Assembly (NCBI GenBank): GCA_047722305.1
Contig: JBDNYM010000004.1
Span: 11,705-75,704, forward strand
Length of the DNA: 64,000 nucleotides
Source of the DNA: JAKVJE01 sp047722305
GTDB taxonomy: Bacteria > Actinomycetota > Actinomycetes > Actinomycetales > Microbacteriaceae
Direction: 5' to 3'
Under the pieces are notes generated by a model, which saw only the letters and a program-made list of their open reading frames with translations, was not told the DNA's origin and searched no databases. The position numbers and the translations under genes were made by a program. The first letter of the stretch is position 1. Each line of letters begins with the position of its first letter. Shown in pieces: positions 41,012 to 51,521 of the stretch.

Positions 41012-42738
41012 GCTGCCTCCCGTGCGCCGAGCTGGGACGAGACGATCTCCCGGTACACCTCGCAGTCGTCCAGCAGCTGCGCGTGCGTGCCGAGGCCGAC
41101 GACGGTGCCGTGATCGAGCACGGCGATCTGGTCGGCCTCGCGGATGCTCGAGATGCGCTGGGCGACCACGATGGTGGCCGCCTGCGCGGTAAAGGCGGGC
41201 AGCTCGGCGCGCAGCCGGGCGTCGGTGGCCGTGTCGAGCGCCGAGAACGAGTCGTCAAAGATCAGGATGCCCGGGCGGCGCACCAGCGCGCGGGCGATGG
41301 CCAGCCGTTGCCGCTGGCCGCCCGACACATTCGTGCCGCCCTGTGCGATGGGGGCGTCCAGCCCGCCCGCCATCTCGCGGACGAAGCCGTCGGCCTGCGC
41401 GACCCGCAGCGCCGCCCAGAGGTCGTCGTCGGTCGCCTCCGGCGCGCCGAATCGCAGGTTGGTGGCCACGGTCCCGCTGAACAGGAAGGCCTTCTGGGGG
41501 ACGTAGCCGATGCGCGCCCAGAGGTCCTCCGGCTCGAAGCGGCGCACATCCGCCCCGTCCACCAGCACCGCACCGTGCGTGACGTCGAAGAGGCGGGGCA
41601 CCAGCTTGACCAGCGTGGACTTGCCCGACCCGGTGCTGCCCACCACCGCCGTGGTGGTGCCGGGGAGCACCGACAGCGAGATGCCCGACAGCACCGGCCG
41701 CTCTGCGCCCGGGTACTGGAACCCGGCGTCGCGGAAGTCCACGCGGTGCAGCTGGGCGGGAGACTCGGTGGTGGCCGGGACCGGCACGCTGGTCTCCGTC
41801 GAGAGGACGGCCTGGATGCGCTCGGCGCAGACCTGGGCGCGCGGGATCATGATGATCATGAACGTGGCCATCATCACCGACATCAGCACCTGCATCAGAT
41901 AGCTGAGGAAGGCGATCAGGGTGCCGACGTCCGTCGCCCCCGAGTCCACCCGCTGGGCGCCGAACCAGATCACCGCCACGCTCGAGTAGTTGAGCACCAG
42001 CATCACGATCGGGAACAGCGTCGCGAACAGCTTGCCCACCACCATGCTGGTGTCGGTCAGGGACTCGTTGGCGCGGGTGAAACGGGCGCGCTCCTCCGGC
42101 TCGCGCACGAACGCGCGGATGACGCGGATGCCCGACAGCTGCTCGCGCATCACCCGGTTGATCGCGTCGATGCGGGTCTGCATACGCTTGAACTGGGGCA
42201 CCATCCGGCTGACCGTGAACGCCATCACCACCAGCAGCACCGGGACGCTCACCGCCAGAATCCAAGCCAGGGGCGCATCCAGCCGGATCGCCGCGATCAC
42301 CCCGCCCACCGCCATGATCGGGGCGGCCGACAGCAGGGTGAACATGAGCAGGACGAGCATCTGAATCTGCTGCACGTCGTTGGTGTTGCGGGTGATCAGC
42401 GACGGCGCCCCGAACTTCGAGAGTTCGCGCTCACTGAACCCGTTGACGTGCCCGAACAGCTCGTGGCGCAGATCGCGCCCCAGCAGCATCGCCGCCTTGG
42501 CGCCGAAGTACACGGCCGCGACCGTGCAGACCCCCTGGGCGAGGGTCAGCAGCAGCATCAGGCCGCCGATGCGCAGGATGTAGCCGGCATCCGCCTTCGC
42601 GACGCCGTTGTTGATGATGTCGGCGTTGAGCGTCGGCAGCATGATGGCGGCGATCGTCTGCAGCACCTGGAAGAGCAGGGCCGCGGTCGCCAGCCACGGC
42701 CGCCGGCGCAGGTGGCTGATGATGATCCTGAGCAGCAC
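41008..42738 (-). CDS. ABC exporter subunit with degenerate catalytic site
   Basis: A 576-residue half-transporter with membrane domain (about residues 1-300) and ATPase domain. Walker A is GSTGSGKS (367-374), the signature NVSGGQRQR (470-478) is canonical, but Walker B reads ILIFDDSFSALD, so Asp496 replaces the catalytic Glu. In known heterodimeric exporters such as TM287/288 this Asp marks the non-hydrolysing site, which pairs with the altered signature of the other subunit, as seen here. GTG start. First of the two exporter genes. Substrate unknown; drugs, lipids or peptides are possible. Confidence 0.9.
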   Translation of the reverse strand: MLLRIIISHLRRRPWLATAALLFQVLQTIAAIMLPTLNADIINNGVAKADAGYILRIGGLMLLLTLAQGVCTVAAVYFGAKAAMLLGRDLRHELFGHVNGFSERELSKFGAPSLITRNTNDVQQIQMLVLLMFTLLSAAPIMAVGGVIAAIRLDAPLAWILAVSVPVLLVVMAFTVSRMVPQFKRMQTRIDAINRVMREQLSGIRVIRAFVREPEERARFTRANESLTDTSMVVGKLFATLFPIVMLVLNYSSVAVIWFGAQRVDSGATDVGTLIAFLSYLMQVLMSVMMATFMIIMIPRAQVCAERIQAVLSTETSVPVPATTESPAQLHRVDFRDAGFQYPGAERPVLSGISLSVLPGTTTAVVGSTGSGKSTLVKLVPRLFDVTHGAVLVDGADVRRFEPEDLWARIGYVPQKAFLFSGTVATNLRFGAPEATDDDLWAALRVAQADGFVREMAGGLDAPIAQGGTNVSGGQRQRLAIARALVRRPGILIFDDSFSALDTATDARLRAELPAFTAQAATIVVAQRISSIREADQIAVLDHGTVVGLGTHAQLLDDCEVYREIVSSQLGAREAA

Positions 42739-42812
42739 GAGTCTCGATTCTCATGAAACCGGGGCGGGGCCCCGGCTGCGGATATGGGATGGGCGGGCGG
42801 CCGTCCGGGACC

Positions 42813-42992
42813 TCAGCGCCGGGAGCGCTCGGGGCGCAGCACGGCTGCGACGATGACAGCGGCCATCGCCGCGATCAGCAGCGTGACGGCGACGCCGGCG
42901 AGCTGCTGCCAGGCGCAGATCGCCGCCGTCAGGATCAGCGGTGCGGCGAGCATGCCCACGACGAACGCCGCGATCCCCCGCGAATCCGACAT
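42813..42992 (-). CDS. Small two-helix membrane protein
   Basis: A 59-residue protein, mostly hydrophobic: GIAAFVVGMLAAPLILTAAICAW and VAVTLLIAAMAAVIVAAVL, with a basic tail RPERSRR. A GGAGGAGG ribosome site lies close before the ATG. It lies 74 bp upstream of the ABC exporter genes on the same strand, and may be cotranscribed. No family recognised. Confidence 0.65.
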   Translation of the reverse strand: MSDSRGIAAFVVGMLAAPLILTAAICAWQQLAGVAVTLLIAAMAAVIVAAVLRPERSRR

Positions 42993-43214
42993 GCGGCCTC
43001 CTCCACTCGACCGGCACAGTCTATGCCCGCGTCTCGCCGGCGCCGTCCGCGGGGACGCGTCTGTGCGCTGGCAGCGGAATCCGATCCGGGGGCCTAGCCA
43101 GGGGACGGCTGGTGCCGCAGAATTACGGGTGCGGATCGAGCGCCCCCGCGCGGCAGCGCGCCGTTCCGCAGACCGACACCACCCGGCACACGGCACGACG
43201 AGGAGAGCGGACAC

Positions 43215-43592
43215 ATGAGCGAACACGACACCCTGATCGCCGAGGCGCGCTCCACGGCCAGCGCCATCGACCCGGCCTGGAAGTTCGACGACCACGAGAC
43301 CGAGCAGTGGACGCTGCTGCGCGAGGACGTCCTGGCGCTCGCCGACGCGGTGGAGGCGGCGGAGAAGTCGGGACTGCCCGAGGACGGCTACGACGTCCTC
43401 ATCGACCGGGCCGGCCGGCACGCCGAAGACATCGACCACGAGTGGTACATCTGCGGCACCGAGGCCGAATCGAGCCTCCTGTACGGGGAGCAGGCCCGCT
43501 GGGCGGCCCTCGCCCACGCCATCTGGAACCTCACCGAGGCGCTCCTGGAGATGCGCTTCGCCAAGCGCCGGGCTGCTGCCGCCCAGGGCTGA
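43215..43592 (+). CDS. Hypothetical protein, mostly helical
   Basis: A 125-residue acidic soluble protein with no membrane segment or signal peptide. Predicted helices carry many Glu, Asp and Ala residues (TLLREDVLALADAVEAAEKSG, ARWAALAHAIWNLTEALLE). GAGGAGAG ribosome site before the ATG. Its 3' end (43388-43592) is overlapped antisense by the extended toxin frame. No family recognised. Confidence 0.6.
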   Translation: MSEHDTLIAEARSTASAIDPAWKFDDHETEQWTLLREDVLALADAVEAAEKSGLPEDGYDVLIDRAGRHAEDIDHEWYICGTEAESSLLYGEQARWAALAHAIWNLTEALLEMRFAKRRAAAAQG

Positions 43593-43957
43593 GTGGCGGG
43601 TGGGGTGACCCGATCGGGCATCCCATTGGAGCGGGTCGCTCCTCCTCCGAGCCGGTGCTGCCAATATCCTGGTTTGCGTCGATGGTGTGCGTACGCGACG
43701 ATCACCACGGCGGTATCGGTGAGGTAGTAGATCACTCGGTAGGGGAATACCCGTACGCTTGCGCTTCGCACGACGGGGAGCCCACTCCAACCGGGGAATA
43801 TGGATGAGGCGGCCGGCCAGTCGAGCATGTACTGCTCTGTTGCCCTGACTTCGGTGAGGAAGTCGCTGCCGAGGTCAGTACGTGCGGTCTCGTACCATTT
43901 GGCAGCCTCCAATAGTTCGGAGGCCGCCTCGGGATGGGTCCTTCGAGTCAGCGCCAC
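43388..43957 (-). CDS. RelE/ParE-family toxin with abnormal C-terminal extension
   Basis: Residues 1 to ~103 are a RelE/ParE toxin: ALTRRTHPEAASELLEAAKWY at the start, then FPYRVIYYLTDTAVVIVAYAHHRRKPGYW, where the family normally ends. The frame then runs on for about 86 residues that are simply the antisense of the neighbouring gene at 43215-43592. So the natural stop seems to have been lost. ParE members poison gyrase and RelE members cut mRNA; the sequence does not settle which. It overlaps the antitoxin by 10 bp on the same strand. Confidence 0.75.
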   Translation of the reverse strand: MALTRRTHPEAASELLEAAKWYETARTDLGSDFLTEVRATEQYMLDWPAASSIFPGWSGLPVVRSASVRVFPYRVIYYLTDTAVVIVAYAHHRRKPGYWQHRLGGGATRSNGMPDRVTPPATQPWAAAARRLAKRISRSASVRFQMAWARAAQRACSPYRRLDSASVPQMYHSWSMSSACRPARSMRTS

Positions 43958-44211
43958 GTGCGGCGGGCGGCGAGTTCGGCGCGAATTTGGGCGTGTACCT
44001 CGTCTGCGTCGAGCAGCTCAACTTTGCCACTCTCAATGTCGTCGATGCGGCGACGAAGCTCTGTGCGCCAGGCGCTATCGACTTCAGCCTGGTCTAAGGC
44101 AGTGCGGTCGTCGACATCGAGGCTGCGGATGCCGTGGCGCAGTACCTCGGCACGATCGTGGGGGTCGAGGGAGAGCAGTGCCTTTTCGACCGCGGCGGCA
44201 TCCATGGACAT
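43948..44211 (-). CDS. Antitoxin, addiction-module component family
   Basis: An ~87-residue protein resembling the PF09720-type addiction-module component: helical N-terminus (AAAVEKALLSLDPHDRAEVLRHGIRSLD) and a C-terminal toxin-binding part rich in Glu and Arg (RRRIDDIESGKVELLDADEVHAQIRAELAARR). Starts at 44211 or 44241 are both possible, neither with a clear ribosome site; I chose the one that gives the usual length. The gene lies before the toxin and overlaps it, and the pair sits just downstream of the tRNA-Phe 3' end. Confidence 0.72.
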   Translation of the reverse strand: MSMDAAAVEKALLSLDPHDRAEVLRHGIRSLDVDDRTALDQAEVDSAWRTELRRRIDDIESGKVELLDADEVHAQIRAELAARRTWR

Positions 44212-44362
44212 GCATTCAGCGTACTGGGCTTTGAGTCTCATGACCCGGTCAGATCTTTGAAGGGGCGGAACTTTCCTACCAGTCAGATTGTGGAAAAGTG
44301 ATGAGAAAACGATGACTGCCGTCCGCGAAATTCTTGCGATCGGCCCCATCAAGCCAACGTGG

Positions 44363-44435
44363 TGGCTCCGAGCGGCGTCGATCCGCTGACCTCACGATTT
44401 TCAGTCGTGCGCTCTACCAACTGAGCTACAGAGCC
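44363..44435 (-). tRNA. tRNA-Phe (GAA)
   Basis: A full cloverleaf on the minus strand: 7-bp acceptor stem (one G-U pair), D arm with AGCTCAGTTGGTAGAG, anticodon stem CACGA/TCGTG around CTGAAAA, anticodon GAA, and a T arm. The discriminator A is followed in the genome by CCA (44360-44362). Last in a Glu-Asp-Phe cluster. Confidence 0.96.
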
Positions 44436-44503
44436 GGGAACCGGGTCGTCCTCGCATGAGGATCGGCCGTCGCTCCGACGGATTCCGCACTGGGAACCCT
44501 TCG

Positions 44504-44577
44504 CGACCCTGACGGGACTTGAACCCGCGACCTCCGCCGTGACAGGGCGGCGCGCTAACCAACTGCGCTACAGGGCC
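44504..44577 (-). tRNA. tRNA-Asp (GTC)
   Basis: Minus-strand cloverleaf of 74 nt: acceptor GGCCCTG/CAGGGTC, anticodon stem CCGCC/GGCGG with loop CTGTCAC, anticodon GTC, T loop GGTTCAAGTCC. The discriminator is G and no CCA is encoded. Lies between tRNA-Glu and tRNA-Phe. Confidence 0.96.
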
Positions 44578-44614
44578 AAACTGGTGAGACGGTACTGCTA
44601 TCTCGGTCGCCTCG

Positions 44615-44687
44615 TGACCCCAACGGGATTCGAACCCGTGTTACCGCCGTGAAAGGGCGGTGTCCTAGGCCACTAGACGATGGGGCC
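44615..44687 (-). tRNA. tRNA-Glu (TTC)
   Basis: Minus-strand cloverleaf of 73 nt: acceptor GGCCCCA/TGGGGTC, anticodon stem CCGCC/GGCGG with loop CTTTCAC, anticodon TTC, T loop GGTTCGAATCC. First gene of the cluster; its promoter should lie in 44688-44813. Confidence 0.96.
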
Positions 44688-44813
44688 ATGTGCGTCTGGA
44701 TGACGCACGCGGTACCGACGATCTACCTTATGCGAACCGGGGGGCAAAGTGCAAAGCCCGTTCGGTTCGAGTTTGCCGGAGCCCGGCTGCGGGCCTGGTC
44801 GGACGCCGGCCGA

Positions 44814-45551
44814 TCAGAGCCGGTGGAAGACGCGGGCGGCGGGTTGCGCACGGGCATCCGCCGCCGGCTGCGGGGGGACGGGCGCGGTCGGGGGCGTGCT
44901 GGGCGCCGACGTCGTCGTGTAGGCCTCGGCCGCGTATTCGATCGCGGCCCGGACTGCGGCGGTGGCGTCGTGGGCGATGACGGCGTGCAGCACGTGCTCC
45001 TGGGCCGCCGAGTGCTCGCCGGGGGCGAGCCGGCCGGCGGCGATGGCCTCCAGGAGGGTGTGCTCGATGCCGGTGAAGATCTCCTGCAGCAGCGGATTGC
45101 CGCAGGCGGCCACGAGTTCGCGGGAGAAAGCGCTGGTGACGGCGGTCTCGGTGGAGCGGCTCTGCTGGGTGGCGGCGCACAGGCTCGACACCTGGCGCAC
45201 TCCGGCGCCGGTCGCGGCTCCTCGGGCGGCCTCGGCGACGAGGCCTCGCCAGACCGCCAGGGCCTGGTCGGTCTCCTCCGGCGTGAGATATTCGCGCAAT
45301 ACGGTCGCGATCGGGTTGCGCGAGCGGACGAACGTCCCTCGGCCGGGGGCGGTCTCGAGGACGCCGAGCGCCGCCAGGACGCGCACGGCCTCGCGCAGCG
45401 TGCTGCGTCCGACGCCGAGCTCGGCGGCGAGCTGCGGCTCGGGCGGCAGCTTCGACCCGACCGGCCAGCGCCCCGAGATGATGCCCTGGCGCAGCCATGC
45501 GGATGCCTCGGCGCCCCGCGCCTGGCCCATTCGCTCTGCTGCTCCGGTCAC
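44814..45551 (-). CDS. GntR-family regulator (FadR subfamily)
   Basis: A 245-residue regulator. N-terminal winged helix: KLPPEPQLAAELGVGRSTLREAVRVLAALGVLETAPGRGTFVR, the GntR hallmark. The C-terminal helical FCD-type domain (about residues 90-215) would bind an organic acid or sugar acid with a metal. A Pro/Ala-rich tail follows. The GTG at 45551 has a GGGGGAGG ribosome site. No target operon lies beside it: it is flanked by tRNA genes and a cell-wall peptidase gene transcribed divergently. Confidence 0.87.
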   Translation of the reverse strand: MTGAAERMGQARGAEASAWLRQGIISGRWPVGSKLPPEPQLAAELGVGRSTLREAVRVLAALGVLETAPGRGTFVRSRNPIATVLREYLTPEETDQALAVWRGLVAEAARGAATGAGVRQVSSLCAATQQSRSTETAVTSAFSRELVAACGNPLLQEIFTGIEHTLLEAIAAGRLAPGEHSAAQEHVLHAVIAHDATAAVRAAIEYAAEAYTTTSAPSTPPTAPVPPQPAADARAQPAARVFHRL

Positions 45552-45679
45552 GTCCGTCGCCTCCCCCAGCCAAGCTTAGGGTCTGCGCGGTGGTCGGCGT
45601 GTGCACTGGGGCGGTCGGGATCGGTTCCCCTAGGGTGATCGGATCGTGTCGGGCGCGCTCGCCGCCCGGGGAGGAACAG

Positions 45680-46948
45680 ATGCGCTGCAAGCTCCTGCTG
45701 ATCACCGCGGTGTCCGTCGCCCTGGCCGCCGGGGGCCTCGTGGCGGCGCCGCCCGCTCAGGCGGCGACCTATCCCACCTGGGACGACATCCAGCGGGCGA
45801 TGGGCGACGAGACGGCCAAACAGGCCGAGATCCAGCAGGTGCAGGCGGATCTGCAGCGACTGCAGTCCGAGTTCGACACTGCCTTGGCGACCGCGAAGCA
45901 GACCCGGGACGAGTTCGCGGCGGCGCAGCGCCGGCTGGAGGTGCAGGAGGAGAAGACGAATGCCCTGCGGCTGCAGGCGCTCGAGTCCGAGCAGCGGGCG
46001 AAGACGCTGCGCGCGCAGGCCGGCCGGGCGGTGGCGCAGCTGGCCCGCGCCGGGGCGTCCCAGCTGGATGTCGCCCTGAGCAGCGACGTCCAGGACAGCG
46101 ACGCCGTGCTGTACCGGCTGGGAGCGGTGAGCCGGATCAGCGAGTCAAACCGGCAGCTGGCCGACCGGGCCACCGCTGAGACGAAGACAGCGCAAGCGCT
46201 GGCCGGGCAGGCTGAGTCGGCGCAGGGCGAGTACGCGCGTCTGACCCAGGACGCTCAGACCAAAGCGGATGCGGCGGCGGCGGCCGAGCAGCAGGTGCAG
46301 GATGCGCTCGCGGAGCAGAACGCGAATCAGGCCACGCTCACCGCCCAGCTGTCCACGCTGCAGGGGCAGACGGCCGCGCTGAAAGAGCAGCGCGCCGCCG
46401 GCATCGTCCAGGAGCAGCAGGAGCGGGCGGCGGCGGCTCAGCGACAGGCGGCCGCCCTGACCGCCGCGCGGACTCGGGCGGCCAGCGGCGACGTCTCGGC
46501 CCCGGTGCCGGCGGTCGGCGGCGGCGCAGTGGGCTACCCTCTCGGCATCGTGCAGGTCACGAGCCGCTACGGCATGCGGCTGCACCCGGTGCTCGGCTAC
46601 AAGCGCTACCACTACGGGGTCGACTTCGGCGCCCCGCTCGGCGCCTCCGTGCTGGCGGTCGCCGCGGGGACGGTGACCGAGGCGGCCGGCAGCACCCTCA
46701 CCGTCCGGCACCTGGTGGGCGGACAGACGGTGCTCACCCGCTACCTGCATCTGAGCGCCATTCTGGTGCGGCCCGGGCAGGCGGTCGGACGCGGGCAGAC
46801 GATCGGACGGGTCGGCAACGAGGGCATCTCCACGGGGCCGCACCTGCACTTCGAGGTGCACCTCGGGTCGGTCTCGTACGGCGGCGGGGTCTACGGGACG
46901 CAGCCGGGCAACACGGTCGATCCGCTGGCCTGGCTCGCCTCGCGCTAG
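45680..46948 (+). CDS. Secreted M23 (LytM) peptidase with coiled coil
   Basis: A 422-residue secreted protein. Residues 1-28 form a signal peptide ending in AQA. Residues ~35-260 are almost entirely coiled coil rich in Ala, Gln and Glu, like EnvC/NlpD-type or RipA-type activators. The C-terminal LytM domain has HYGVDFGAP and GPHLHFEVH, giving the zinc ligands His, Asp and His, so it should be an active endopeptidase on peptidoglycan cross-links. A GGGGAGGAA ribosome site fixes the ATG at 45680. Probably acts in cell division or wall turnover. Confidence 0.9.
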   Translation: MRCKLLLITAVSVALAAGGLVAAPPAQAATYPTWDDIQRAMGDETAKQAEIQQVQADLQRLQSEFDTALATAKQTRDEFAAAQRRLEVQEEKTNALRLQALESEQRAKTLRAQAGRAVAQLARAGASQLDVALSSDVQDSDAVLYRLGAVSRISESNRQLADRATAETKTAQALAGQAESAQGEYARLTQDAQTKADAAAAAEQQVQDALAEQNANQATLTAQLSTLQGQTAALKEQRAAGIVQEQQERAAAAQRQAAALTAARTRAASGDVSAPVPAVGGGAVGYPLGIVQVTSRYGMRLHPVLGYKRYHYGVDFGAPLGASVLAVAAGTVTEAAGSTLTVRHLVGGQTVLTRYLHLSAILVRPGQAVGRGQTIGRVGNEGISTGPHLHFEVHLGSVSYGGGVYGTQPGNTVDPLAWLASR

Positions 46949-46997
46949 CCGGGCCGGTCGCGGCGGGCGTCGGGATGCGCCGCGCTGAAGACGACGA

Positions 46998-47030
46998 ATC
47001 CCCGGGACGACGTCACACCATCCCGGGGAT
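46998..47030. terminator. Bidirectional terminator between the M23 gene and ppa
   Basis: ATCCCCGGGA (46998-47007) pairs perfectly with TCCCGGGGAT (47021-47030) around a 13-nt loop, between two convergent genes. T runs are poor on both sides. Confidence 0.55.
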
Positions 47031-47052
47031 CGTTGCGCAGCCGCGGTCGGGC

Positions 47053-47532
47053 TCAGGCCTGCGCGCGCTGGAAAGCCTTGGCGACGGACTCCTCGGCGGC
47101 GGCGGCGCCCTCCCAGCCGTCCAGGTTGACGTGCTTGCCGGGCTCCAGGTCCTTGTAGTGGGCGAAGAAGTGCTCGATGCGGTCGCGCAGGTTCTGGTCC
47201 ACATCGGCGATGTCCTGGATGCCGTCGAAGCGGACGTCGTCGGGCACGGCGATGATCTTGGTGTCGACGCCGGCCTCGTCGGACATCTTCAGCAGGCCGA
47301 CGGGACGCACCTTCACGCCCACGCCCGGGAACACCGGGATCTCGGTGAGCACCAGGACGTCGAGCGGGTCGCCGTCCTCGCCGAGGGTGCCGTCGATGTA
47401 GCCGTAGTCGGTCGGGTAGACGAAGTTGGTGAACAGGACGCGGTCGAGGAACACTCGCCCGGTCTCGTGGTCGACCTCGTATTTGTTGCGGGATCCGGCC
47501 GGAATCTCGATGAACGCGTTGTAGGTGGCCAT
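47053..47532 (-). CDS. ppa: Inorganic pyrophosphatase
   Basis: A 159-residue family I pyrophosphatase that pulls biosynthetic reactions forward by splitting PPi. Active-site text: EIPAGSRNKYEVDHETG, TNFVYPTDYGYIDGTLGEDGDPLDVLVL (Mg-binding aspartates), and IEHFFAHYKDLEPGK. Starts with MATYNAFIEIP as in the family. Divergent from tilS. Confidence 0.96.
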   Translation of the reverse strand: MATYNAFIEIPAGSRNKYEVDHETGRVFLDRVLFTNFVYPTDYGYIDGTLGEDGDPLDVLVLTEIPVFPGVGVKVRPVGLLKMSDEAGVDTKIIAVPDDVRFDGIQDIADVDQNLRDRIEHFFAHYKDLEPGKHVNLDGWEGAAAAEESVAKAFQRAQA

Positions 47533-47597
47533 TCCGTTCTCCTCAGTACTGTTGATCTGCGGGCACTGCGCCCGCAGGCCAGTCTAGAAGCGGAGCG

Positions 47598-48653
47598 ATG
47601 ATGGCGCGGTCGGGGGACGAAATGCGGCGTGGCCGCCTCGACCCGGCGACCGCTCGCATCCGGACGGCGACCCGCACGGCGCTCGACCGGGCGGGCTCTC
47701 ACCGGCCCGTGATCGGGGTCTCGGGCGGGGCCGACTCGATGAGCCTGGCCGCCGCGGTGCTGTTCCTGGCCCGGCGCGGGCCGCTCGCCCCGGTCTGCGC
47801 GGTGATCGATCACGGCCTGCAGCCCGGCAGCGCCGAGCACACTCAGGACGTGGCGCGGCGGCTGCATGCGCTGGGTGCCGCCGAGGTGGTCACCCGCCGG
47901 GTTGACGTCGGCACCGCCGGCGGGCTCGAAGCCGCCGCCCGCAGCGGGCGCCGGGCGGCGCTGGAGGCGATTCGCGCGGCCCAGGGCGGCGATGCCATCC
48001 TGCTCGCCCACACCCTGGACGATCAGGCCGAGACCGTGCTGCTGCACCTGTCGCGCGGGGCGGGGCCGGCCGGCCTCTCCGGGATGCGGGCGCGGCGAGG
48101 ATGGCTGCTGCGGCCTCTGCTCGGCATCCGGCGCGCGGAGACGGCGGCGTCGTGCGCGGCGCAGGGCATCCCGGTCTGGCACGACCCGATGAACGACGAC
48201 CCCCGGTTCGCGCGCGTCCGGGTGCGCGCCCGCGTGCTGCCGGTGCTGGAGACCCAGCTCGGCCCCGGGTTCGCGGTCGCGCTCGCCCGGGCCGCCGGGC
48301 TGTCCGCCGCCGACGAGGATGCGCTCTCCGGCTGGGCGGCGGACTGGGCGTCCACCCGGATGCGAACGGACGCCGCTGGGACGCGCCGTCTGGACGTGGC
48401 CGCGCTCGCCGCCCTGCCCCCGGCGGTGCGGCACCGGGTGCTGCGGCAGATCGTGCACGACTTGGGCGGGGAGCCGGTGCTCGTCCACGTGGAGACGATC
48501 GACGGGCTCGTCGATCACTGGCACGGGCAGGGCGCCATCGATCTGCCGCGGGTACGGGTGCGCCGGATCGGGACACAGCTCGAATTCTCGCGGGCCGCCG
48601 CGGCCCCCGACCGAGCGGCCGTCCCGCGCCCGCCCGCGTGCACGGACGATTGA
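47598..48653 (+). CDS. tilS: tRNA(Ile)-lysidine synthase
   Basis: A 351-residue N-type ATP-pyrophosphatase that modifies C34 of tRNA-Ile(CAU) so that it reads AUA. The PP-loop is VSGGADSMSLA, followed by HTLDDQAETVLLHLSRGAGPAGLSGM. Three ATG codons near the start (47598, 47601, 47622) are possible; the ribosome site GCGGAG is weak. First of the tilS-hpt-ftsH-fol series typical of the phylum. Confidence 0.93.
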   Translation: MMARSGDEMRRGRLDPATARIRTATRTALDRAGSHRPVIGVSGGADSMSLAAAVLFLARRGPLAPVCAVIDHGLQPGSAEHTQDVARRLHALGAAEVVTRRVDVGTAGGLEAAARSGRRAALEAIRAAQGGDAILLAHTLDDQAETVLLHLSRGAGPAGLSGMRARRGWLLRPLLGIRRAETAASCAAQGIPVWHDPMNDDPRFARVRVRARVLPVLETQLGPGFAVALARAAGLSAADEDALSGWAADWASTRMRTDAAGTRRLDVAALAALPPAVRHRVLRQIVHDLGGEPVLVHVETIDGLVDHWHGQGAIDLPRVRVRRIGTQLEFSRAAAAPDRAAVPRPPACTDD

Positions 48654-48785
48654 GGCGAGCACAGCGAAGGCCTGCTCGCTCTGCCGAGCCGATTGAGCTC
48701 GTCGAATGCTGCGACCGGGTTTGAGCTCTGTCACATCAGGGGCACTACAGTCGTTGGTGCTGCTGCCACGCGACGGAGGAGTGCC

Positions 48786-49340
48786 ATGGAGCTCAGCGAT
48801 ATCCGCGACGACCTGTCCGAAGTACTGCTCACGAAGGACCAGATCGCCGACCGCATCGCGGAGCTGTGCCGTCGCATCGAGGCCGACTACGCCGGTCGTG
48901 ACCTGCTACTGGTGGGCGTGCTCAAGGGGGCGGTCATGGTCATGGCCGACCTGTCGCGCGAGCTGCGCCTTCCGATCACCATGGACTGGATGGCCGTCTC
49001 CTCCTACGGGTCGGGGACGCAGTCGTCCGGCGTGGTGCGCATCCTCAAGGATCTCGACGCCGATGTGCACGGCCGCGACGTGCTGATCGTCGAGGACATC
49101 ATCGACTCGGGCCTGACCCTGTCTTGGCTGATGAAGAACCTGCGCTCGCGGGAGCCCGCCTCACTGGAGATCTGCGCGCTGCTGCGCAAGCCGGAGGCGG
49201 TCGCCGCGAAGAACCTGCACGTGAAGTACGTCGGCTTCGACATCCCGGCCGACTTCGTGGTCGGCTACGGGCTCGACTTCGACGAGCGGTACCGGAACGT
49301 GCGCGGCCTGGGCATCCTCAAACCCGAGGTCTACTCCTGA
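48786..49340 (+). CDS. hpt: Hypoxanthine phosphoribosyltransferase
   Basis: A 184-residue purine salvage enzyme that makes IMP or GMP from hypoxanthine or guanine. GVLKGAVMVMADLSR and the PRPP loop VLIVEDIIDSGLTLSWL are diagnostic, with VGYGLDFDERYRNVRGLGIL near the end. A GGAGGAG ribosome site precedes the ATG at 48786; the frame is open upstream but that part is not conserved. Confidence 0.95.
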   Translation: MELSDIRDDLSEVLLTKDQIADRIAELCRRIEADYAGRDLLLVGVLKGAVMVMADLSRELRLPITMDWMAVSSYGSGTQSSGVVRILKDLDADVHGRDVLIVEDIIDSGLTLSWLMKNLRSREPASLEICALLRKPEAVAAKNLHVKYVGFDIPADFVVGYGLDFDERYRNVRGLGILKPEVYS

Positions 49341-49471
49341 GGGCTGCCGGTTCCTGAAGACCAGCCGGTTTCGCTCACCGCAAACATCCCGGCCGCATCC
49401 AGCCTGCGTCGGTTAGTCTTGCCACATTATTCTGCGGGAAAGGAAGGCAGAGGCGCTTCGCCTCGATTGCT

Positions 49472-51517
<2,046 letters not shown>

Positions 51518-51521
51518 CCTC

